The position numbers and the translations under genes were made by a program. The notes beneath the pieces are model-generated. The model saw only the letters and a list, made by a program, of their open reading frames with translations. It made no database searches and was not told the DNA's origin. A stretch of 64,000 bases of DNA, taken from Streptomyces sp. NBC_01381 (GTDB taxonomy: Bacteria; Actinomycetota; Actinomycetes; Streptomycetales; Streptomycetaceae). Shown one piece after another: positions 35,075-43,525 of this stretch (position 1 is its first letter; each line of letters starts with the position of its first letter). The stretch is taken from contig NZ_JAPEPI010000002.1 of assembly GCF_026340305.1 (NCBI RefSeq), forward strand, positions 62,001 through 126,000. The letters run 5' to 3'.

Positions 35075-36765
35075 GGTTTTGCCTGCCCCGGCGCTGGCGC
35101 TGGCGTGCTCGGCGGATTCGCTTGCCCTGGCGTACGGGGCTCCACCCCCAGCTCCGCGCGCATCGCCGCGCGCAGGCGCAACGTGCTGACCAGGCGCTGG
35201 AACGCCTCCGACCAGTAGCCGCCAGCGCCGGGCGACGCGTCCTCCGGCTCGTCCGGGATCGCGGTGAGCACGTCGAGCCGGACCGCCTCCGCCGGGTCCA
35301 GGCAGCGCTCCGCCAGGCCCATCACGCCGCTGAAGCTCCAGGGATAACTCCCCGCGTCCCGCGCGATGTTCAGCGCGTCGACCACGGATCGCCCCAGGGG
35401 CTCCGACCAGGGCACCGCGCAGACGCCTAGCAGCTGGAACGCCTCCGAGAGACCGTGCGCCGCGATGAACCCCGCGACCCAGTCGGCCCGCTCCCCGGCG
35501 GGCAGCGCGGCCAGGAGTTTCGCGCGCTCGGCGAGCGACGCCGCGCCCGGTCCCGCCGCGTCGGGCGACGCGGGGGCACCGAGGAGCGCGCGGGACCAGG
35601 TCGCGTCGCGCTGCCGCACGGCGGCTCGGCACCACGCCGCGTGCAGCTCGCTCCTCCAGTCGTCGGCCACGGGCAGCGCCACGATCTCGGCGGGGGCTCG
35701 GCCGCCGAGCCGCTGCGGCCAGCAGGCGAGAGGGGTCGCCTCCACCAACTGACCCAGCCACCAGGACCGTTCGCCCCGGCCGGCGGGTGGCTTCGGGACG
35801 ACGCCGTCGCGCTCCATGCCCGCGTCGCACTCGTGCGGGGCTTCGACCGTGAGCGTCGGCGTGCTCTTCGTGCCGTTCGCATGGTCGATGGCCACACAGG
35901 AAGCGGCCCGGTCCGCCATCCGCGCGGCGAGGGCGGACGAGGGGAGCGCGGAGAGCAGCTCGGCCGCCGTGGCGCGGATGTTGCGACTGCGGTCGGCGAG
36001 TGCCTGTTCCAGGAACGGCTCGTCGGCGTCGCAGAGCCGCGTACGCAGCGAGTCGAGGAACATCAGGCGGTCCTCCGCCCGCTCCGTGCCCCAGGTGGTG
36101 GCGAGCAGGTCCCGCGCGGCGGCCGGGTCGTGGGCCCGCACCGACGCGAGCAGGGCGACGCGCTCTGCGAACAGGCCCTCCTCCCACAGCTGTTGGACCT
36201 GCGCCGTCTCCTCCGGGGCGGGCAGGGCCACGCCGCCGCCCGGGGTGGAGCGCAGCGCGAACTTCCAGTCGGGGTTGAGCCGTGCGAGCCACAGCGCGCG
36301 GGGGCCCGCGAAGGCGAGGGCCTGTGGCCGGAGGTCGGTGCGCCCACGGGCCGCGTTCAGGAGCGCGGGAAGCAGCTCCGGGGGTGCCGCGAAGCCCCGT
36401 TCGTTGGCCAACGCCAGCCACTGCGGGAGCAGTTCCATCAGATCGGGCACCGCGCCACGGCGTCCTCCGCTGCCCGCTCCGGGGTGATCGGTGAGCAGGG
36501 TGGCGAGGCGGCGCCGGGCCGTGGGCGGCACGCCGGGCCTGGGGTCGTCGGCGGCGGGCTCGGGCGGCGCGGCGGCGGGCGCGGGGCGCAGGCCCGCTCT
36601 GCGCCGGAGGGTCTGCACGGCGGCCGCGTCCAGGAGCGCGGTCGGGGCGTCCTTGCCCGGTGCGTGTACGGGGGGTGTGCGGCGGTCGGTGCCGAGGAGC
36701 GCGGCGGTCACCAGCTCCTCCCAGGGGGTGGCGGCGGCCTCGTCGAGCGGGGTGGTGCCGGTCAT
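35062..36765 (-). CDS. DUF5691-like helical-repeat protein of the MoxR-VWA module
   Basis: 567 residues from ATG 36765 after AAGGGA. The N-terminus has the signature WEELVTAALLGTDRR, then a Pro/Ala linker. The central part contains HEAT-like helical pairs (EPFLEQALADRSRNIRATAA, AELLSALPSSALAARMADRA). No catalytic motif is visible; a scaffold or adaptor role is likely. The name DUF5691 is from memory of this conserved neighbourhood. It follows the SWIM gene on the same strand after 91 bases, so both should be transcribed from the damage-type promoter at 38229-38251. Confidence 0.7.
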   Translation of the reverse strand: MTGTTPLDEAAATPWEELVTAALLGTDRRTPPVHAPGKDAPTALLDAAAVQTLRRRAGLRPAPAAAPPEPAADDPRPGVPPTARRRLATLLTDHPGAGSGGRRGAVPDLMELLPQWLALANERGFAAPPELLPALLNAARGRTDLRPQALAFAGPRALWLARLNPDWKFALRSTPGGGVALPAPEETAQVQQLWEEGLFAERVALLASVRAHDPAAARDLLATTWGTERAEDRLMFLDSLRTRLCDADEPFLEQALADRSRNIRATAAELLSALPSSALAARMADRAASCVAIDHANGTKSTPTLTVEAPHECDAGMERDGVVPKPPAGRGERSWWLGQLVEATPLACWPQRLGGRAPAEIVALPVADDWRSELHAAWCRAAVRQRDATWSRALLGAPASPDAAGPGAASLAERAKLLAALPAGERADWVAGFIAAHGLSEAFQLLGVCAVPWSEPLGRSVVDALNIARDAGSYPWSFSGVMGLAERCLDPAEAVRLDVLTAIPDEPEDASPGAGGYWSEAFQRLVSTLRLRAAMRAELGVEPRTPGQANPPSTPAPAPGQAKPGAP

Positions 36766-36856
36766 GAGGTCCCTTCTTGTGAAGTAAGCGCCTTTGAAAT
36801 GCCTGCTTTTGGAGTATGTGATGCTGCACGGGCGGCAGCGGTGGCGTGAGGTGCGG

Positions 36857-38221
36857 TCAGCACAGCGGCACCACTTCTCCTGTTCCCTGCGGCCAGGCCG
36901 TCAGGGGAGTGAAGCCCTGATGGCCACATTCGCCGAACACCGTCACCGGAGCGCCTCCGGAGAGTGCAATCAGGCGCCACAGCCCAGGTCTGGACGTCGC
37001 GGACGGGGTGATGGGCAGGGCAAGACCCCCTTCCGCGTCGGCCAGTTGCCAGCCGTCCGCGTGCGGGGTCGGTATCACCTCGCGCAGCGTCACCGGCCAG
37101 GAATCCAGCCACGGGTCCAGTCGCAGCGCTTCTCCGTAGTGGGACGTCGCCCGCGCCGTGCTCACACCGGGCGGCCGGGCCGCCGTGGGTGCCGGCGCCG
37201 CGAACTGCTCGCCCAGATCCGTGCGCAGCTGTCCGACGCCCGGGTGGGCGGTCAGCTCGGCGTCCAGCGCAAGGCCGACCGGAAGCGAGAGCGCCGGGGC
37301 GCGGCCCGCGGCTCCGTACGAGAGAAGCAGGGCCGTGCGCCCGCACCCCGTGCCGTGCAGCCAGATACGGCGGGTGGTGAGCTTGCTGTCCGCCGTGTCG
37401 TACTGCGCGAGCACCAGCCAGTTGTCCCGCACCGGTGGGCCCTGCGCGGGCGTGGGCAGGCCGACGCGGGAGCGGACCGTGCCGGCCAGCGCGTCCGGCA
37501 GCCGCTCACGGTGCAGCCAGCCCTGGTCGAGGAGGTGGAGCAGTGCGCACTCCTCCAGCATCCGCACCGGCCAGCCGGGCCCGGAGGACGGTATGGCCCC
37601 CAACTCCCGCACCCGCGCGGCAAGTCCGGGCGCCTGCGCGTCGACCATCCGGGCCGCCGTCTCCTCCCACAGCCCGTACCCCGTCTGTTCGGCGGCCGCT
37701 ATGCCGCCGCGCAGCAGATCGGAGAGGCGCTGCTCAAGCTCCGTCGCCCCCGCCGTGACCCGCTCGGCCCGCCGCTCCGCCCTGCGGCGCGCGGCCTCCG
37801 GATCGGCGGGCGCGGGCGGGCCCGGCTCTGCGGCCGGGCCCTGCTTCGACTCCGCTCCTCTACGGCGCGCCGAGAGCCACTCCCGCGCCCATTCCGGCGG
37901 CTGCGCATCGGGCACCCTTCCATCCGTCCCCGTCCAGAGCAGCAGCAGCCCGAGCGCGTGCTTGCACGGGAACTTGCGGCTCGGACAACTGCACTTGTAC
38001 GCCGGTCCCGCCGATCCGGTGATGCCTGCGATGTCCACGACTGTCTGATACGGCTTGCTGCCGCTGCCCTTGCACAACCCCCACACAGCCCCCTCGCCCG
38101 AACTGCCTGCCTCCGACCACGGCCCGGCGATGCCGAGCCTGCTTCCCGCCTTGCGTGACGGGGCATCAGGTGCCAGTGCAAGGACCTGATCCGCCGTCCA
38201 GCGCACCCCCTGCTGAGTCAT
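36857..38221 (-). CDS. SWIM zinc-finger protein of the MoxR-VWA module
   Basis: 454 residues from ATG 38221. The zinc finger is C77-x-C79-x6-C86-x-H88 within YKCSCPSRKFPCKHALGLLL, an exact CxCx(n)CxH SWIM pattern. SWIM fingers bind nucleic acid or protein and occur in recombination-linked proteins. The remaining C-terminal 350 residues are alpha/beta with no recognised motif. The -10 box TACCGT lies 7 bases before the ATG, so the mRNA is probably leaderless. It diverges from the MoxR gene and shares with it a 19-bp inverted repeat. Confidence 0.85.
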   Translation of the reverse strand: MTQQGVRWTADQVLALAPDAPSRKAGSRLGIAGPWSEAGSSGEGAVWGLCKGSGSKPYQTVVDIAGITGSAGPAYKCSCPSRKFPCKHALGLLLLWTGTDGRVPDAQPPEWAREWLSARRRGAESKQGPAAEPGPPAPADPEAARRRAERRAERVTAGATELEQRLSDLLRGGIAAAEQTGYGLWEETAARMVDAQAPGLAARVRELGAIPSSGPGWPVRMLEECALLHLLDQGWLHRERLPDALAGTVRSRVGLPTPAQGPPVRDNWLVLAQYDTADSKLTTRRIWLHGTGCGRTALLLSYGAAGRAPALSLPVGLALDAELTAHPGVGQLRTDLGEQFAAPAPTAARPPGVSTARATSHYGEALRLDPWLDSWPVTLREVIPTPHADGWQLADAEGGLALPITPSATSRPGLWRLIALSGGAPVTVFGECGHQGFTPLTAWPQGTGEVVPLC

Positions 38222-38228
38222 GTCTCCG

Positions 38229-38251
38229 ACGGTAGGTCCCGCCACTGACAA
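38229..38251 (-). promoter_or_regulatory. PafBC-type DNA-damage promoter, SWIM side
   Basis: Read on the minus strand: TTGTCAGTG (38251-38243), 8 bases, TACCGT (38234-38229). It matches tTGTCRgtg-N8-TAnnnT fully. The start codon follows after 7 bases. Confidence 0.75.
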
Positions 38252-38312
38252 TCGACCTGGCGCCCGGTATTCGTGCAGGTCAGAGGCGTTAAGAGGTCGA
38301 TTGTCAGTGGCG
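38240..38312. repeat. Perfect 19-bp inverted repeat between SWIM and MoxR genes
   Basis: Left arm 38240-38258 and right arm 38294-38312 are exact reverse complements (arm AGGTCGATTGTCAGTGGCG), separated by 35 bases. Similarity continues outward on both sides through ACCGT-x-GGA-x-AC. Each arm carries the TTGTCAGTG box pointing outward, so the element is a duplicated, back-to-back promoter/operator. Confidence 0.95.
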
Positions 38313-38323
38313 TGGTGCACCGT
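38301..38323 (+). promoter_or_regulatory. PafBC-type DNA-damage promoter, MoxR side
   Basis: TTGTCAGTG (38301-38309), 8 bases, CACCGT (38318-38323). It differs from TAnnnT only in the first base of the -10. A transcript would start near 38330 and have a leader of about 47 bases with GGAGGGG before the ATG at 38377. Confidence 0.65.
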
Positions 38324-38376
38324 TGGAAACACATCCGGTCCAGACGCGTCCGGACGAGCTGGAGGGGGATCGCTCC

Positions 38377-39498
38377 ATGACCGTTTCCGTCGACGAGACG
38401 ACGACCGACAACCAGCAGGCAGAGGTGCTGCGGCCGCACGCCGAGCATGCCTTCGCGGCCGAACTCGCCGCGCTGGCCGCGCAGGACGAGCGGCCCCGGC
38501 CCGCCCGCTGGCGGCTTTCGCCCTGGGCCGTCGCGATGTATCTGCTCGGAGGCACGCTGCCGGACGGAACGGTCATCACGCCGAAGTACGTGGGCCCGCG
38601 CCGCATCGTCGAGGTCGCCGTCAGCACCCTCGCCACCGACCGTGCCCTGCTGCTGCTCGGTGTGCCCGGCACGGCGAAGACCTGGGTGTCCGAGCATCTG
38701 GCGGCCGCCGTCAGCGGTGACTCGACGCTGCTCGTGCAGGGCACGGCCGGCACGCCGGAAGAGGCGATCCGCTACGGCTGGAACTACGCGCAACTGCTCG
38801 CGCACGGCCCCAGCCGCGATGCGCTCGTGCCCAGCCCCGTCATGCGGGCCATGGCCGACGGCATGACGGCGCGCGTCGAGGAGCTGACCCGCATCCCCGC
38901 CGACGTACAGGACTCGCTGATCACGATCCTGTCGGAAAAGACCCTGCCCATACCGGAGTTGGGCCAGGAGGTGCAGGCCGTGCGTGGCTTCAACCTCATC
39001 GCCACCGCCAACAACCGCGACCGCGGGGTCAACGACCTGTCGAGCGCGCTGCGCCGCCGCTTCAACACGGTCGTCCTGCCGCTGCCGGAGAGCGCGGACG
39101 CGGAGGTCGAGATCGTCTCGCGCCGCGTCGACCAGATCGGGCGCGCGCTCGATCTGCCGGCCGGGCCCGACGGTATCGACGAGATACGCCGCGTCGTCAC
39201 CGTCTTCCGCGAGCTGCGGGACGGCGTCACGGCCGACGGGCGTACGAAGGTCAAGTCGCCCAGCGGCACGCTCTCGACGGCCGAGGCGATCTCCGTGGTC
39301 ACCAACGGCCTTGCCCTGGCTGCCCACTTCGGGGACGGCGTGCTGCGGCCCGGAGATGTCGCCGCGGGCATTCTCGGCGCGGTCGTCCGCGACCCGGCGG
39401 CGGATCGGGTGATCTGGCAGGAGTACTTGGAGGCGGTGGTCCGTGAGCGTGACGGCTGGAAGGACTTCTACCGCGCGTGCCGCGAGGTGAGTGTGTGA
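38377..39498 (+). CDS. MoxR-type AAA+ ATPase
   Basis: 373 residues from ATG 38377 with GGAGGGG 9 bases upstream. Walker A is GVPGTAKT (95-102). The Walker B position reads ARVEELTR, so the usual Asp-Glu is Glu-Glu (E168, E169). Sensor 1 is ATANNRDRG (N212/N213) and arginine fingers lie in SSALRRRFN (R226-R228). MoxR ATPases work with VWA partners as chaperones or in metal and cofactor insertion; RavA-ViaA is the best-known pair. The DUF5682-like and VWA genes follow closely in the same orientation. Confidence 0.9.
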   Translation: MTVSVDETTTDNQQAEVLRPHAEHAFAAELAALAAQDERPRPARWRLSPWAVAMYLLGGTLPDGTVITPKYVGPRRIVEVAVSTLATDRALLLLGVPGTAKTWVSEHLAAAVSGDSTLLVQGTAGTPEEAIRYGWNYAQLLAHGPSRDALVPSPVMRAMADGMTARVEELTRIPADVQDSLITILSEKTLPIPELGQEVQAVRGFNLIATANNRDRGVNDLSSALRRRFNTVVLPLPESADAEVEIVSRRVDQIGRALDLPAGPDGIDEIRRVVTVFRELRDGVTADGRTKVKSPSGTLSTAEAISVVTNGLALAAHFGDGVLRPGDVAAGILGAVVRDPAADRVIWQEYLEAVVRERDGWKDFYRACREVSV

Positions 39499-39544
39499 CG
39501 GATGTCGGCGGGATCCGAGGTGAGAGGCGAGAGGGGGTGCGGAC

Positions 39545-42193
39545 ATGAGTGACGAGGCGTGCGGGGGTGTGGAGCCCGGCGGGGGCGTGGAGTTGGGTAC
39601 GGAGGCTGAGGGCGAGGCGGAGTTGATCAGTGGTGCGGAATCCGGCGAGGCCGCCGTGGCTCGGGGGCGTTCGGGGGAAGGGCCGCTGCTGCTCGGTGTG
39701 CGGCACCACGGGCCGGGGTCGGCGCGGGCGGTGCGGGCCGCGCTTCAGGAGGCCGCTCCCCGAGTGGTGCTGATCGAGGGGCCGCCGGAGGCCGACGCGT
39801 TGGTGCCGCTCGCGGCGGACGAGGGCATGCGGCCGCCGGTCGCGCTGCTCGCGCATGTGGTGGACGAGCCGGGCCGCTCGGCGTTCTGGCCGCTCGCCGA
39901 GTTCTCTCCGGAGTGGGTGGCGATCCGGTGGGCCGCGGGGGCGGGCGTTCCGGTGCGGTTCATGGATCTGCCGGCGGCGCATTCGCTGGCGCGGGAGGAG
40001 AGCGCGGCGGATTCGGATGCGGGCGCCGAGGTGGACGCGGTGCGGATCGACCCGCTTTCCGTGCTCGCCGAGACCGCCGGGTACGACGATCCCGAGCGGT
40101 GGTGGGAGGACGTCGTGGAGCACCGGGGCACGGGCGGGGACGTGTTCGCGCCGTTCGAGGCGCTCGGCGAGGCCATGGGGGTGCTGCGCGAGGAGTACGG
40201 GAGCGGCGGGCACGACCGGGACCTGGTCCGCGAGGCGCATATGCGGATCCAACTCCGGGCGGCACAGCGGGAGTTCGGTGGCGATCGGGTTGCCGTCGTG
40301 TGCGGGGCCTGGCATGTGCCCGCGCTGCGGCAGAAGGTGACCCTGGCGGCCGACCGTGCGCTGCTCAAGGGGTTGCCCAAGGTGAAGGTCGACATGACCT
40401 GGGTGCCCTGGACGCACCGCCGGCTGGCCCGGGCGAGCGGGTACGGGGCGGGGATCGCGTCGCCCGGCTGGTACGGGCATCTGTTCAGCGTGCCCGACCG
40501 GCCTGTCGAGCGCTGGCTGACCAAGGTGGCGCGGCTGCTGCGCGACGAGGACAGGATCGTGTCGTCCGCGCACGTCATCGAGGCGGTGCGGCTCGCGGAC
40601 ACGCTCGCCGTGATGCGGGGGCGTCCGCTGCCGGGGCTGACCGAGACGACGGATGCGGTCCGGTCGGTGCTGTGCGAGGGCTCCGACGTACCGCTCTCCC
40701 TCGTGCACGACAAGCTCGTCGTCGGGGACGTCCTCGGGGAGGTGCCCGAATCGGCGCCCGCGGTGCCGTTGCAGCGGGACCTCACGCGGCTGCAGCGGAA
40801 GCTGCGGCTCAAGCCGGAGGCGCTGGAGCGGGAGTTGGAGCTCGATCTGCGCAAGGAGACGGACGCGGCACGCAGCAGGCTGCTGCATCGCCTCCGGCTC
40901 CTGGGGATCGGCTGGGGCGAGCCGGCGGAGTCGCGGGGGAGCACGGGTACGTTCCGGGAGACCTGGCGGTTGCGGTGGGAGCCGGAGCTTTCCGTGCGGG
41001 TGGCGGAGGCGGGGGTGTGGGGGACGACGGTCCTGGCCGCGGCGACCGCGAAGGTCGAGGCCGAGGCGGTGGGGGCGGGGGCGCTGGCCGATGTGACCTC
41101 GCTTGCCGAGCGGTGTCTGCTGGCGGAGTTGCCGGATGCGTTGCCCGTGGTGATGCGGGTGCTTGCGGATCGGGCGGCGTTGGATGCGGATGTCGGGAAC
41201 CTTGCGCAGGCGTTGCCTGCGTTGGTTCGGGCCCTCCGTTATGGGGATGTGCGGGGTACGGGGACGGCTGCGTTGGGCTCTGTGGCTGTGGGGCTTGCTG
41301 AGCGGGTGTTTGTGGGGTTGCCCCCTGCGTGTGCGGGGCTTGATGAGGACGCGGCCTTTGTCATGCGGGGGCACGTTGATGCGGTTCACCAGGCGGTGGG
41401 CTTGTTGGGGGAGTTGGACCTTGCGCCTGGTTCGTCAGCGCCCGGCAGTGGGGCGTTGTGCCCACCCGTTCCGCCGTGCGGAACGCCTGCCCACAACGCG
41501 GGCGGCCCGGCTGGCCGCGGCGAGGGCGGAGCGTCTGCCCACAACGGGGAGGGCGGTGGGTCGACCGTGGCTCCCGACAACGGGGGCGGCCTGGTTGGCC
41601 ACAGCAGGGGCGGAACGCCTGCCCGCAACGTGAGCGGGGGCGGGCATGGTTTGAAGCTGCGGTGGTGGGGTGTGCTTCGGGTGTTGGGGGAGCGGGAGAG
41701 TGTTGTTGGTGTGGTGCGGGGGCGGTGTGTGCGGGTTCTTATGGATTGTGGGGAGTTGGGGGAGGGGGAGGCCGCTCGGTTGATGGGGCTTGCTCTGTCT
41801 CGGGGGAATGAGCCCGCTGAGGCCGCTGCCTGGATTGAGGGGTTCGTGGGTGGTGGGTCGGGGGGCGGCATGTTGCTCGTGCACGACGAGCGGTTGCTCG
41901 GGCTTGTCGATGAGTGGTTGAGCGGGGTTTCTGACCAGGCGTTCACCGATGTGGTGCCGTTGCTGCGGCGCACGTTCTCCGCCTATGAGCCGGGCGTGCG
42001 GCGGACGTTGGGGGAGTTGGTGCGGCGCGGGCCCTCGGCGGGTGGCGGCGGCGCGTCGGCCGGGGACGGGGGCATACCCGGCTTCGGGGGCGATCTTGAT
42101 GCGGAGCGTGCGGATGCCGTTCTGCCGGTGGTGAGCCTGTTGCTCGGGGTCGGGGTCGATGGCAGTGGCGAGCTTGTGGGGGTGGGCCGATGA
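39545..42193 (+). CDS. DUF5682-like protein with TraB/Tiki-like N-terminal domain
   Basis: 882 residues, ATG 39545. After a 45-residue acidic leader, the sequence LLGVRHHGPGSAR gives GxxH (G51, H54), VLIEGPPEAD gives E78, and VCGAWHVPAL gives H257. This order matches the GxxH, E and GxGH landmarks of TraB/PrgY/Tiki-type putative metallohydrolases. The rest is a long helical domain. A repeat-derived, Gly/His/Asn-rich linker lies near residues 635-700, followed by a 150-residue C-terminal part. It starts 46 bases after the MoxR stop and its own stop overlaps the VWA start. Enzymatic activity is an inference from motifs. Confidence 0.8.
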   Translation: MSDEACGGVEPGGGVELGTEAEGEAELISGAESGEAAVARGRSGEGPLLLGVRHHGPGSARAVRAALQEAAPRVVLIEGPPEADALVPLAADEGMRPPVALLAHVVDEPGRSAFWPLAEFSPEWVAIRWAAGAGVPVRFMDLPAAHSLAREESAADSDAGAEVDAVRIDPLSVLAETAGYDDPERWWEDVVEHRGTGGDVFAPFEALGEAMGVLREEYGSGGHDRDLVREAHMRIQLRAAQREFGGDRVAVVCGAWHVPALRQKVTLAADRALLKGLPKVKVDMTWVPWTHRRLARASGYGAGIASPGWYGHLFSVPDRPVERWLTKVARLLRDEDRIVSSAHVIEAVRLADTLAVMRGRPLPGLTETTDAVRSVLCEGSDVPLSLVHDKLVVGDVLGEVPESAPAVPLQRDLTRLQRKLRLKPEALERELELDLRKETDAARSRLLHRLRLLGIGWGEPAESRGSTGTFRETWRLRWEPELSVRVAEAGVWGTTVLAAATAKVEAEAVGAGALADVTSLAERCLLAELPDALPVVMRVLADRAALDADVGNLAQALPALVRALRYGDVRGTGTAALGSVAVGLAERVFVGLPPACAGLDEDAAFVMRGHVDAVHQAVGLLGELDLAPGSSAPGSGALCPPVPPCGTPAHNAGGPAGRGEGGASAHNGEGGGSTVAPDNGGGLVGHSRGGTPARNVSGGGHGLKLRWWGVLRVLGERESVVGVVRGRCVRVLMDCGELGEGEAARLMGLALSRGNEPAEAAAWIEGFVGGGSGGGMLLVHDERLLGLVDEWLSGVSDQAFTDVVPLLRRTFSAYEPGVRRTLGELVRRGPSAGGGGASAGDGGIPGFGGDLDAERADAVLPVVSLLLGVGVDGSGELVGVGR
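41455..41497. repeat. Dispersed palindromic repeat, copy A, inside the DUF5682-like gene
   Basis: 43 bases with outer arms GTTGTG/CACAAC and inner arms CGTTCCGC/GCGGAACG. Related half-units with GCCCACAACG or GCCCGCAACG continue to about 41635 within the coding linker, translated as CPPVPPCGTPAHN-like sequence. A full second copy is at 50991 and a half copy at 49066. Confidence 0.85.
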
Positions 42194-43395
42194 CGCGGGG
42201 AGCGGCAGCAGGAAGCGTGGAGCAGGGCGCGGGCGGGGACCCCGCTGCCGAGCGGTTGCGGCGATGGCGGCTTGTGCTTGGTGGTGAGTCGGCGGACGGT
42301 ACGGGGTGTGCGCTCGGGGGGCGCGACGTGGCCATGGACGGTGCGCTCACCGCGCTGTACGGCGGTGGGGAGGAGAAGAAGGGCCGGGGGCGGGAGCGTT
42401 CGGCGGGGCTCGGGGCGTCCGCGCCGTCCGTGGCGCGCTGGCTCGGGGACATCCGGACGTACTTCCCGTCGTCCGTCGTCCAGGTCATGCAGCGTGACGC
42501 CATCGACCGGCTCGGCCTCTCCACGCTGCTCCTGGAGCCGGAGATGCTGGAGGCCGTGGAGGCCGACGTGCACCTGGTGGGGACACTCCTCTCCCTCAAC
42601 AAGGCCATGCCCGAGACGACCAAGGAGACCGCACGGGCCGTCGTGCGCAAGGTGGTCGAGGACCTGGAGAAGCGGCTCGCCACACGCACCCGCGCCACCG
42701 TCACCGGGGCGCTCGACCGCAGCGCCCGCGTCAGCAGGCCGCGCCACCACGACATCGACTGGAACCGCACGATCGCGGCCAACCTCAAGAACTATCTGCC
42801 GGATTACCGGACGGTCGTGCCCGAGCGGCTCATCGGGTACGGGCGGGCATCGCAGTCCGTGAAGAAGGAGGTCGTCCTCTGCATCGACCAGTCGGGGTCG
42901 ATGGCCGCGTCCGTCGTGTACGCCTCGGTGTTCGGCGCCGTGCTCGGGTCGATGCGGTCCATCAGCACCAGGCTCGTCGTCTTCGACACGAATGTGGTCG
43001 ATCTGACCGATCAGCTCGACGATCCTGTGGATGTTCTGTTCGGTACGCAGCTGGGTGGCGGTACGGACATCAACCGGGCGCTCGCGTACTGCCAGTCGCA
43101 GATCACCCGCCCCGCGGACACGGTCGTCGTCCTCATCAGCGACCTCTACGAAGGGGGCATACGCGACGAGATGCTGAAGCGGGTCGCGGCGATGAAGGCG
43201 TCCGGAGTGCAGTTCGTGACGCTGCTCGCGCTGTCCGACGAGGGGACCCCCGCGTACGACCGCGAGCACGCGGCGGCGCTCGCGGCGCTCGACGCACCGG
43301 CGTTCGCGTGCACCCCGGATCTCTTCCCCGAGGTGATGGCAGCGGCGATCGAAAGGCGCCCTCTTCCCATACCGGACATGAATACGCATCGGTAA
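42190..43395 (+). CDS. VWA-domain protein, partner of the MoxR ATPase
   Basis: 401 residues, start overlapping the upstream stop by ATGA. The C-terminal von Willebrand A domain has a complete MIDAS metal site: D233-x-S235-x-S237 in CIDQSGSM, T292 in GGGTDI, and D318 in LISDLYEGG. The N-terminal 210 residues are helical (EMLEAVEADVHLVGTLLSLN), as in ViaA/CoxE-like partners of MoxR. It has no signal peptide or TM helix, so it acts in the cytoplasm, probably binding MoxR and a client protein. Confidence 0.9.
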   Translation: MTRGAAAGSVEQGAGGDPAAERLRRWRLVLGGESADGTGCALGGRDVAMDGALTALYGGGEEKKGRGRERSAGLGASAPSVARWLGDIRTYFPSSVVQVMQRDAIDRLGLSTLLLEPEMLEAVEADVHLVGTLLSLNKAMPETTKETARAVVRKVVEDLEKRLATRTRATVTGALDRSARVSRPRHHDIDWNRTIAANLKNYLPDYRTVVPERLIGYGRASQSVKKEVVLCIDQSGSMAASVVYASVFGAVLGSMRSISTRLVVFDTNVVDLTDQLDDPVDVLFGTQLGGGTDINRALAYCQSQITRPADTVVVLISDLYEGGIRDEMLKRVAAMKASGVQFVTLLALSDEGTPAYDREHAAALAALDAPAFACTPDLFPEVMAAAIERRPLPIPDMNTHR

Positions 43396-43525
43396 CAGGG
43401 GACTTGCGCGATGGCGGGCGGCCCGTGCGAGGATCGGCGGGCTTCACTCCCGGAGCATCGCGCTCCGTGTCCCGGCCCGCCGATATCCGCGTCCCCGCCC
43501 CGCCCAGCAGAGGAACCACCTCATC

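Noticed and set aside
34196..36829. Alternative minus-strand frame overlapping the DUF5691-like gene
   Set aside because: The other minus frame (35062-36765) has a proper start, RBS and helical-repeat sequence; this one is Arg/Pro-rich noise.
39299..41389. Long minus-strand frame opposite the DUF5682-like gene
   Set aside because: Antisense shadow, dominated by Arg/Pro/His.
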